Source: Brachypodius melanocephalos (lineage: Eukaryota > Chordata > Aves > Passeriformes > Pycnonotidae). From it: a stretch of 64,000 nucleotides of DNA. Shown one piece after another: positions 25,901 through 36,925 of the stretch. Position 1 is the stretch's first letter. Every line of letters begins with the position of its first letter. The position numbers were made by a program, and so were the translations under genes. Location of the stretch: assembly GCA_013398615.1 (NCBI GenBank), contig VZSR01001479.1:18066717-18130716 (forward strand), written 5' to 3'. Under the pieces are notes generated by a model. It saw nothing but the letters and a program-made list of their open reading frames with translations, was not told the DNA's origin and searched no databases.

Positions 25901-26664
25901 CATGCCCTGCATGTCAGCAGCAGGTCAGGCAATGCTTCACTGGGAAGGCTTTGGGAAATGAAACACAAGTTTGAAATAGAGTTCTCTGGCCAAAACTGTA
26001 GCCTACATTCCCATACAAACATCAAAGATCTGAGGTGCGAGCAGTATCCTGGGCACACATTTTCACCTCCAAACACATGCACACAGAAGGGATGGCAGGA
26101 AGTGGGAAATTAATTGAAAGATGATGGGGTTTTTGCTGTGAGCCAGTGCTGTCACATTGGCAGCACCTTCAGAAGGCCAGATGGACCCCGAGGTCCCTTA
26201 AGGGCACCTGCAATGCAAGGGCTTGCCAGCATCAACCCCAAGCAACTGCCTGACATTGGTAAAAGGGAGCAGAAAGTACCTGCATGTCTCTTCTCACACA
26301 CTTTGCTCCAGGATCTTCACCCTCAGTACCCTGGACTGCAGACTGGGAAGCTGGCACATGTTGTCTAGGAGAAGCCCAGCTCTCCCTAAGCACCCCTGCC
26401 ACCCCAAGCCTTGGGACAGGCTGCTGCAAGGCCTTTACATGCTGCACCTTGGGTGCCATAGGACTCACTTCAGGAGGGTCCTGGGGTTGTGGTAGTAGAA
26501 GAGCTGAGCCATGGAGAGGATGTTAAAAGCATGCTGAGCCACAGGCTCAAAAGCTGTGGGGCTTGGTCCATCAGATCTGGTGCTGAGATCAGAGTTCAGA
26601 GACACTGAACATAATGTGGCATGTCCAAGCTGAGCCCCGCTGGGAGGGAGAGCGCCTCAAGGAC

Positions 26665-26706
26665 AGGGAGCCAGAGGTGACACCCAAACTGTTCTGTGAT
26701 TCTACA
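26665..26706 (+). mobile_element. Possible CR1 3'-tail relic
   Basis: AGGTGACACCCAAACTGTTC followed by TGTGATTCTAC resembles the last 40 bases of a CR1 element. The match is short, so this is tentative. Confidence 0.4.
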
Positions 26707-29700
26707 TGCATTGTGATGGTGTGCACTGAACTGGTCACATCACACATGTGCATGTGTAATCCAGGAACCCAAGCATCCACATATCTGGGATCCTGGGTTA
26801 CCCTTGCAGGCTCTCACCCTCACACTGCCCTGCACCACAGGCTCCTGTTCCTGCAGCAGCCAACACCCTCTCGTGGGCAGCTGCTGCACAGAACACACGA
26901 GGCTGTGGAGGGGAACCACGGACTCAGCAGCCATGGTGAGGCGAGACTTCCCATCCCTTGGGAGCAGCTCAGGGCTGTGTTGAGCTGGTGCTGCTCCCCA
27001 CCTTCTACATCTCAGATGCTTGGGAAAGGAGAGGAATGGTTCTGTGCTAGTTTTCAGCTGTGGGACAGGCAGCATGGGCTGGGCAGGAGCACCCCATGGC
27101 TGAATCACCCCTCCTGCTCTGGGTCCCTGGCTTCTGGAGAACACTGTCCACAGCAGCATGCCGAGTGCCCAAGGAGGCAGGAGAGGCCTTTCCTAGGCAA
27201 TCCCAGCTGCCTGCCTGTGCCCTTCACGGCCAGCTGGTTCCCTGTGTGAGAGCACCGGCACTTTGCATGCAGCTCCTCAGCCTGGATTGCAGCTGGCGTT
27301 TCCATGCCGCTTGCAGAGAGGCGTGTGACTCCCTCAGCTGCAACCCAAAGCTCCTCTCTCCTCCTGAAAGCACCTGGGGAACCCACAGGGCTGGGATAAT
27401 GCTTCTGCTTCCCCTTACATCTCCTCCCCATCACCATCCCAACTTTTGTCAGGAGCACCCTGCTACTGAGCCCACCCTCCTGACCGGGGGCAGCTTGTTT
27501 CCATTGAGGGCTGAATTTTGATTGCTTGATGTCATTCTGGGTCACTGGAGCATGGCTGTGGGGTCCCAGGGTGTCAGCACAGAGGGAATAATGCAGTGAG
27601 GCTGTCATGGTGTTAGCCAGTCTGCATGCAGAGAGCCATGTGCTGCTGCATCCCCTAGGCACTGCAGAGCTGCTCATCCTGCAGGTGTGTAACATGGCAG
27701 GCTGCAGTGGAAGGATGAGCAAAGCTTCACCCAAAGCTATACCCATGACCAGCCCCAGGCATCGGGGTGCTGCTGCCCACCACATGTAGTGACTCCCTTG
27801 AGATGGGGGGATGGAAGATGACCCTGTAGAGTCTGCTGTGGTGTAGGCTGGAAGGAGCTCCGTTGTGTCTGAGTCCGTATTGCACCCAGTGCCTGAGTGC
27901 TCGCTTTTGTAAGCTGGAGGGCTTCAGAACAAGTTGAAAAGTCCTACATTGCACAATCACTTAACACTCCTGTGAGGGCTTTCAGTCTCAAAGTACTGGT
28001 GTAATTCCAGTCCAAAATCCTAACCCAAAACCTTTCCTTTGTTTTCAGCTTGCTGTGGCATCCCTATCCCAGAACTATTGCCATCAGATAGTCTGTTTTT
28101 CCTGGGACACACCACCCTGAGCCTGCTGCAAAAGTCCCTGAGGCTATGCAGACACTGGGTTACTATTCCAGTCCCCAGTCAAGATCCCTGCATCTCCTTC
28201 TAGTCCTTGCCCAGCCTCATGTCACGCACTTTCCTCTTGCTTTGCATCAGAGGTTGCCTGGGCTTGAGCTCCAGGAACAGGAAGATAAATCTGAGCCTAT
28301 GTAGACCTTCTTTTCACATGGTGAAAAATTATTTACACTTGGGTTGGGATTTGCTGCTCTACTAATTTTGTTGTCTCCTCGTTTGCCTGTTTGTCCCACA
28401 TTTCACACAGTGTTTCCTCCTTCCCTCCCTCCCCCTTCTTTCTCTCACTGCCCTCGTGGGTGTCTTTCTCCTCCTGGCTGGCCAGGTTAGGCAGGTGCAA
28501 GATAATACACAGGGAAGATAATTCACCAACTCAAATATCACCGAGTTTTACAGAAAAAAAGGGAAACAGAGGCAAAACTAAATGACCTCTAAAACAAGCA
28601 AGTTCTCAGGTTCCCTCCCCCACCCAGAAGTGGCTCCTCTGCTCTGTAATAACCTTCTCCTCCCTGCCCCAGCATTTATTTATAAGCACCATCAATAATT
28701 AAGAAGCTGCCTGCCTGCCTGCTTGCCTCAGCTGCAGTGTTGACAGAGGCATTTCTGACGTTTCCTGGCTCAGCCTGGCTGCTTTGCTCACTTGGGCTTT
28801 TAATTTTCTTCCCCTGCCTTGTTAGAAACACAGCAATCACCCACCTGGAACAGACTGGACATCCAGAGAGCCAGGAGAGCTTCCTGCTGGAGCTTGTTGC
28901 CCCAAGAGTTGCTGGCTTTCACAGCACTGCAGCAGCAGGATGAGCTGGGGTGTCTGGGGTGTCCCCACAACCCCTCCCTACCAGAGGCAGGGTCTGGGAG
29001 AAGAGACCCCCCTGTCCACATCTGAGGGCCATGGAGGTCTGTGGAAAAAACAGCAAGTGAGGGCTCTGCAGCTGGGGTTCCCAGCCCTGGGGGAGCAGCA
29101 TCACCCTGGGCACCCAGCCAGGGAGATGGAAGAAGGAGAGACCCATCAAGAAGTGCAGCCAAAACCCACAGCTGAGCAGGATGAGTTGGCCCTAGCAACC
29201 AGAGCCAGAGGCCTTACAGTGGAGGGCGACAGCTGGACTTATGGAAAGCTTTACACTGGTCCAGAGGAAGCACCACAGGGCATAACCCAGGGACAGACCA
29301 GGCACAGAGGCAGCAGCTGGGCTTGGCACATTGCTGGTACCGCAGAAGTCCTTGGGAACACTCCAGGTTGCTCCTTGCAGGTTCAAAAGCACCCTGCAGG
29401 CATCAGGCAATCTCTGGCCTTGAACAAATCCTCAAGTGTAGGGTTTCCAGACAGCCTGGCTCAGCAGCTGCGGGCAGAGCCCGCAACATGCCAGCCCAGC
29501 TCCCTTTGCCGGTGTAATCTGGATGCACCAATGGAGCACAAGAGGAAGCCCAGTGGTTCTCCCTGAGCTGGCCTGCGATGCTGCTGGACATGGCAGAGAC
29601 TTTCAGGGAGGGAACGGCAGAGAGCTGCAGCAGGGAGCATCTGGCAGTGTGCACCCGGCTCCCCCAGCACACAGCACGATGCTCTGGGGCCCTGCTCCAC

Positions 29701-32700
29701 CAGCCGAGCCCCGAAAGGGAACACCAAGGGGACCATGGCTCTGCCCTGGCCCCATCCCCTGCAGTGCAGCCAGGGAGTGCCCGGGAGCTGGGCGCAGCAG
29801 CAGGAAGCAGATCTGTCACAGAGCATGGCTCTGCAGGGACAGTGATGGCAGCTGGCAGCTCCACAGCCCTACCGGTGCTGGGCTCTGCTGGGTTGGGAAG
29901 AGGGCACCGAAGGACAGTGTCAACTCAGCAGCCCTTGGAGCACCAGTTCCCAGGCTGTCCTATCCCATCAGTGTCCAGCTCCCACCACAGCCATCACTCC
30001 GACATTGCTCTTGCTGTGATGGGGTGAACAGGGCCCCCTCTACTCCTGCAAGTTACCCTACACCAGGCCCTGCAACTTCTGACTCCAGATATATGGAGCT
30101 GCTCCTGGGAGACAATAAGGGTCTGAGAGACGGAACATGTGCCTCCTTCCCCATGTGCCCCCATCTCCCCAGCCCACACAGCCCAGCTGAACCCCCTCCC
30201 AGTCCTCTCCTTCTTCTGTGGGTCAGGCTCCAGGGAGCATCCCCAGCCTCCAGTGGAAGAGGTCTCTACTTGTGAGGAGTGTTGGTTGTTCCCTCTGCAA
30301 AGGATATCACAGCCAAGCTGACCTTGAAGGCAAGCAGGGAGGATGCCCTCATTTCAAATGTAACAAGGATCATGGACCTCTGAGCTGCTTTCCGGTGGCC
30401 ACACAAGGGAAGGATGGTGCACTGCCTCCTCTGGAATTTTCAAAATCTCAGAGTGCACTGTCTGTGCTGTAGGACCTGATCCTGCTTCACATCCCTCTAG
30501 AGCACCTACACTGTTGCAAGCACTTGGATTTATGTAAATACAGCACAACAAGGAGAGGTGGAAATTGGGGCAGGGAAGGGAATGACACAGAGTCACAAGC
30601 TAAAATGCAAATCATGGACCATCCTGTGGGAAAAAAGAGACCGTGCAAAACCAATGGATCATCTTCATGAGAGTGCTGGAAAACAGCCTCCCACTAACTC
30701 CCATCCCCAGCCTGATAAGGGAAAAGCTTCACACCTGCTCTTAATGTCGTCAAGTCTGCAGCAAGCCCAGACAGGAATAGAAGTCACTAACTGGAAGCTT
30801 TCCCTCCTCCAACCAAATATGCAGCCAGCTCTCTTCTCCCGCATGGCACCCCAGCTTGGCTCACGTGCCCACTGCCAGGTTGGTGCAGTGGTGATGCAGG
30901 GTGGACAGGGCAGGGCAGAATGTGACCAGCAGGGCCGAGGGAAGCTGCTGGCCACAGCTGGCATCCTTGGCAAGGACACAACAGCACCCCATTCACAAGG
31001 AGTTGAGGAGGAGGGCTAGCAAAATCTCGGTGATCAGTGTTTCTATATTAACTACCTCCCTTGTGACCTGCCCTCTTGCAGCAGGATGCATCTCATATCT
31101 TCTGTGCATGTCTCCTCCTGGGCTCATCTAAGGATCATGTCTTCCTCATCCTCTCCAAGGAGTTGAGTGACAGCAACCTGGCAGTGAGGAGACACATGCT
31201 CCAGGGACAGGCAGGACATGTGGGGATTGCTGTGACACAGTAGTGACAGCAGACACCCTAGAGCTGAGGCAGTACTAATAGAGATGCCCATCCCTGAGTA
31301 TCAAGAAGAGCCAGCAAAAAGTACCAGAGTCCCTCCAGGAAAGGAGGGGTTACTAAAGGGGCCAGCCAGTTCTGAGCCAAAAGCAGCAGGCACTGTGCTA
31401 ACACAGCTATCTGAAGCAGAAAGGCTGAGCATATCTGAGCCTATCCTCACAGAGTTCCTTTTGCTGCCCAAACACAACCCCTTGCTCCCAGCAGGACTCA
31501 CAAGCAGGATGTTTCTACTGCCCACAGCCTCTGTGACCCACTTTCTGGCAGGGCAGTTGCTCTGCTTTTCCCCTCCTCCTCGTTTCAATATAGGCGGCCT
31601 GGGTACTTGACCTGCCCAAGAGGAGCTTGCTAAACCTTCACACCTGCAGACCTTTAACTACCTTTGCAGGCAGTTACCCACTGCTGGTGGGCAACCCTGG
31701 ACAAACAAGAAATTTTCCAAGAAGAAAAGAAGTAAGCAGGGTTGGGGGAGCATGGAGGAAGCAATGGCTGTGGTTGTGTCATCGGCATTGGTTCTTAACT
31801 ATAACACAGAGCTGGGAACACAGGAGAGCTTCAGAGTAGGTCCTCTCTTCCCTGGCACCCCTCGCTCCAGGGTTGTGCCAGTACCTCCCATGTCAATCCC
31901 ACTGCAGCTGGGGCTGAAGACCACAGAAGCTGGCACAAACACGGCAGCCTCAAATCTGGCAGTGCTGGTTCTCTGTCTCTTTTCCGTAGATTGAAGGGTG
32001 GAGAGAAAGGGAGGGGAGCCTGGCACAGCTCCTTCTCGAGCCTAGAGTGCCATCTGGCACTTGGATGCAACACAAGGGGCTGAGTGGGAGTCAGCAGAGG
32101 GACTTGAAACTTCTGACGTTGGAGGGATCTCACAGAGAGGGGGAAAAGAGAGGGCTCCAGAAGCGAGGAGGCAGGGGTTTGCAAATGGGAACCAGTAGAT
32201 CCCTGGGCACAGATCCTGCCTGCAGGAAGGTTTTATTGATTCAGTCAAGAAAACACATGATCTGGGAAAAAAAATATTAAAAACTAAGAGGCAAATAAAC
32301 TGTCTTGCCTTGGACGTTTCAGCTTGGCAAGATGGGGCAGCCTTTTTCCTCTTGCCCTGCTGAAAGCAGCAAGGGTCAGTGATGGGAAGGGGTTCCCATG
32401 GTGGAAAGTGTTAGCAGCTGCTAAGCTGAAGCTGAACCAAGAAAGGAAAAATCTAAGATTTCAGAGAGCAGTAAAGATTCATTGAGACACTATGGCTGTT
32501 CAGGTGGGCAGGACAGCACAGAGGTGGGGTTGGGAAGTGCAGCCTTATCAAGCATCTTGGGCAAACACTAACGCAGAGGATATCCTGCCCCAGAGCCAGA
32601 GTCTGGGATGTCCAAGGAAGATTTAACAGCCATTTACATTTGTTTCCATCTACTTGGAGGTGATTCCTAGGAGGCACAGCCTCCCAGTGGATGAAGAAAA

Positions 32701-34220
32701 TCTCCTGCACTATTTTATGCTGTATTTTTGAAGTAACCTGAATGAAGGAATCCTTCCTGCTTCAGAGTTCAGGCCAGAGGTGTGGTGGTGTGAGAAGAAC
32801 AAAGCCATGCCCCTTGTGCAGGTCGTATCCTGATTAACCCTGTGGCAACTAGACTGTGCCCTGTGGAAGATGGGGGCAAGTCCAGGAATATTCTGGGACT
32901 GGTTTTGCACCGCCAAGGGAGGAAGGATACCCCTTTTCACAAACCTTGGTGTGATGCATGATGATGGGCATGCCAATCACAGCAACAGGTCAGACTTCCT
33001 GATTATTTGTTCCCCTGTTTTGTTTCTTTAATTAATCTCAAAGAGAGCGTCCAAGCCACCGGCACCGTCAGGCTGTGGTGGGATCATTTATCTGACCCCT
33101 CACTGGGCTCCTGTGTGCCACTGGAAAGGCCAGGCTGAGGGGAGCTAGTGCAGCCTCCTGCCCTGTGCCCAGCATCCACGAGGAAGGCCTGTGGGATGTC
33201 CTGGGGAGATGAGCCTCCACTCCTGCTGCCAGGCTCTGCTCCCCACAGAGCCAGTGCAGGCAGCAGATGGGCTGGTCTCTCCCTGCCAGCGCAGGCAAGG
33301 GGGCTGGAAGGTAGGAGGTAGAACCAAATCCAGTCTCATTAAGGGTAATTACCATTCATCCCAGGAAGCAATAGGAAAAAGAGCCCACGTTCTCCCCATC
33401 TATTAATAGCTGTCAGCAGCTGCGTGGTTCCTGCTGGGACCCAGGGAGAGCAGAAAGCATTGGGAGAGCAGCAGCACAGAGAGCATCCTGCTCCCCCATC
33501 CTTCAGCACTGGCTGTACAGGGGCAGTTTTCCTCCTTCCAGGATATAGTTTGTTTTGCTGCTTCCCCCAGGACTCCAGGAACTGCTGGCTGCTTGTAAGC
33601 AGTGTTTTCCAGCAAGAGATGCAGGGAGCCAGCCAAAGGAGAGCCTGGAAATAGAGCCTTGGAGCCAGTCCCTGCTCCTCAGCATCCTCAATTTTCTGAG
33701 TCCTGCCCAGTTTTGGCAACTTCCAGTCCTCCTCATTGAAAGGGTAGAAGCCATTAATGAAAGAGGATTCCACCCGTGCCAAGAACAAACCTCACTGGCT
33801 CCTACCCTAATGAGTCCCTTTGGTGTCAGGCAGACATCAAACACCAAGAGGCTCCTCTCAAATCTGACCTTCAGCTGTGCCCATGGTTGTTCCCCATGGA
33901 GAGATGAACCACATCTGACAGATGGAGGTTGCCTTGCTGCAGGCATCACCTACAGAGGCAGCCCCACATGAACCACAGCACTCAAATGGAATGATATCCT
34001 GGGCTGGTGTGGTGACTTCTGGCCATCATGGTGTGATGTGAGGACACAGGAGATGCACAAGTAAAGCTGACCAGGAGGACATATGCACAGAGAGGGGTTT
34101 TTTTTCACTCTTTCTACCTTCAGCTGCCACTGCAAAGAAACAGCCTACTACTTGCTGTTGGCAGAAAGCTCACCAGATGTGTTCCTGCAGTCCCTAAGGA
34201 GACAGCTGGTGCTGGTGTAA

Positions 34221-34275
34221 CTGGAGAGAAGAAGAGAGGGAGAGGGAGATGGAGAGGTAGAGGGAGAGGAAGAAT
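34221..34275. repeat. GA-rich imperfect microsatellite
   Basis: An almost pure purine tract of GAGAGG/GGAGAT-type units on the plus strand. It is simple sequence and may be polymorphic. Confidence 0.7.
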
Positions 34276-36420
34276 GACTGGCTGCAGGATGTGTTGGTGG
34301 CTGGGCAAAGCCAGAGAGGATAATGTTTCTAGTCCATCATGCTGGGACACTAAAAAAGGCTGTCACCCTACAGCCACAGCTCTGTTTCCAGAACAGCACC
34401 TGAATCTTCACATTAGCAGGAGAAGATGCCCCATGGGATGTGTTCCTCCCACACGAGGCACTGCAGGACCTGGCTCCTGTCCAATTTATTTGTTGTGATA
34501 CAAGGTTTAACTGTTGTTACACTGTCCTCTGACTCCAGGCAAAGCTGGCAGAACTGATAATGCACAACACCATCACAGGGGCTGTCTGGGGGAAATCTGA
34601 GACCTGGCAGCTGGAGGGATACAGAGGGCACCTGGGGTCTGCTGGTAGGACAATGCTTTAGTCACTAGGGCCAGGAAGCAGCCCCTTCCCTCATCCTCAC
34701 TCTCAGATGTCAACAGTGGGGATGGGAATGGGAATGGATGCAATATTTTACCCTGCATTCCTACTCCACAGTATTTAAGTAGCAACTGCCACTGCACACC
34801 CTACCCCACTGAGAAGAGCACTAATGTCTACAGTCATGGAAATAGATGCTAAGGTAGAGAAAGAATTAACATAGCTATTTTTTGAGTACCACTACTTCTT
34901 TTCAGCATATGATTCAACACCTGATTCCATCCATTTTGACAACTGACTGCAATATTGGGCACTGTTGTCTCTGGGAATCAATGACTGAGTAGACACAGCT
35001 GGACTCCGTTGGACTGTGAAGTCTCCAAAACATGACATTTGCATTATATTGGCCATGAAGTGGGTTAAAAACCTCGGTGTTGATTTCTTACTTAAGGCTG
35101 AGCTCAGAAATTGATCATTGTTATGCAGGCAACTCAGGGGTGCTATTTCTGTGGATCTGGTTTGACTATCTCCTTTGCAATTCAGGAGTCTGACCAAATG
35201 TGTGCATAGAAATCGGTGCAAGAGAAAATATCTCTGGTTTTATGTTGCTCTCATTTCTGCTTTTCAAGGTCTCAAAAGCCCTGGAGATGTGTTCCCAGGA
35301 ATAACATGGAGTAACATGGTCAGTGTGAGGCCAGCATTTGTGAAGGGCTTTGCAAGGCTTCTGACTACCCCACTGTGTTAAACACCAGCTTGACTCACAG
35401 GCAGAGTCACTGTCTTCTGGGGAGCTGAGTGACAGAATCAGGCCACACCTAGAAAAAGAAGTACATTGCTGCCAAGGTCTAACTTTCCATCTTTGAAATC
35501 CAGAAAGGAAGCCTCATAGTCTTGATCCTTTTTTTAAATCTATGCCTCTTTGCATTTATTGTTTTGTTGCTGAGCCTGTGGGGTGATCTGGGATCATGCT
35601 TTTAACATCTTCTTCATGACCAGGAGGTAAATTTTATATGAAAGTCAGCACAGCTTCCTAAAACTGCCAGCTATTATGGGACTTGCAGGACTATCATGAG
35701 AGCTGGCACCAGTGTTATGTATGCTCCCACAGGGCACAGACTGGCTGCACTCCTCTTGTGCCTGTTACATCAGCATTCCAAAGGTGTGAAAGAAAAACCT
35801 GTTTCAGGCTGGAAATGCCCTGGCAAATACTGCAATGCTTAAATCTGAGAAATGGGAAAAGGGGGAATGCATGTTTTCATCCCCTTGTTTACTCTTTATA
35901 TTCCACAGCATGATGTGTGCCTTGATGAGGATTCTGGTCTTTCTCCACCCCTGTAGAGGATGCTTACCAGCAGAATGAAAAATGAACAGGTGAAGAAGAA
36001 GAAGAGACAAACATACAGCAGATGGACCAAGATCTTCTTGCCATCAGTGCAGTTCTCAGATTTGCATTCCTCCCCCTCAGACCTGCCTGTGGTGTCGTTC
36101 TGCCCCAAAATATGAGGCCTTGAAGCAAGACCGTTTCAGGCACAGACAGCGTACTTTTAGACATACAAACATGCAACGAAAAGGGTATCTTGAGGACCAA
36201 AATGTAGTCACCCTTTTAATACTGACTGGTACCGAACAAGGTGTGCATTTGTGTCGCACACCTTGCCCCATTCTTTCCGTATGCCACAGCAGCTGCTGCT
36301 GCTGTAGGATTGTCCAGGACTTCGGCAAATGCCGCCTCCCCCCCCGCTCTCCACCCAGCACTGGTGGAGCACGGTGGTGAGCTCACATCTCTGTGCTGGA
36401 ACAGGGGGCTACTCCCCACG

Positions 36421-36925
36421 GCACTAACTCTCTGCAGCTGCGGCGGGGCGGGGTGACGGGGGAGCGCCATCCCGAATCCCGTCCCTCTGCCTTCCTGCTG
36501 CTTCTTGCCGCTCCGCACGCCCTGGCAGCGGGCAGGCCGTGGGACATTGGCCGGGGAGCACTCGGCCCTGCGTGGGCTGGCCTCGGCCCCGCAGCGGCTC
36601 CCCCGAGCTCCGGGCGTGCCCGCGGGGGTCGCGGCCCGGGGAGCCCCGCCCGGCAACGGCCGCGTCCCTGGAGACGGCGGCGAGCGGGGCTGGCCCGGTC
36701 CTACCCCGTTCTCTGCCCCGCAGCAGCAGCAGGACAGAGCCGGCAGCGGAATCCCCCAAGCCCAGGGGTCGGCGGGGACCCCTCGCGTTTCACGCCTCGG
36801 TGTCCCCGCGGCACTGGCGGGGCTGGGGACACGCAGCACCCGTGACCGGGCTCTTCCCCCGGCGGTTCGCAGCGCCGGCGGTTCGCAGGTCGGACTCGTA
36901 ACGGAGCGGCCGCGCTGAGGAGTTT
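36421..36925. other. Isolated CpG island in the AARS2-TCTE1 gap
   Basis: About 0.5 kb of very GC-rich sequence dense in CG dinucleotides, unlike the flanks, 13.8 kb downstream of AARS2 and 4 kb upstream of the TCTE1 start codon. All six frames are relatively open because stop codons are rare, so ORFs here carry little weight. It most likely marks a promoter: a 5' non-coding exon of TCTE1, an unannotated non-coding transcript, or an intergenic regulatory island. Confidence 0.75.

Larger units (their letters stand above)
22988..36420. other. Intergenic region without recognisable genes
   Basis: Between AARS2 and the 36.4-kb CpG island I recognise no protein family and no RNA gene. Several ORFs above 200 codons occur at 25,130-30,275 but have no recognisable domains. 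A small CR1 tail (about 26,665-26,706), a CTGC-rich tract (28,705-28,730), a purine tract (34,221-34,275) and AT-rich islands that resemble conserved non-coding elements are the only structure I can name. Confidence 0.6.
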
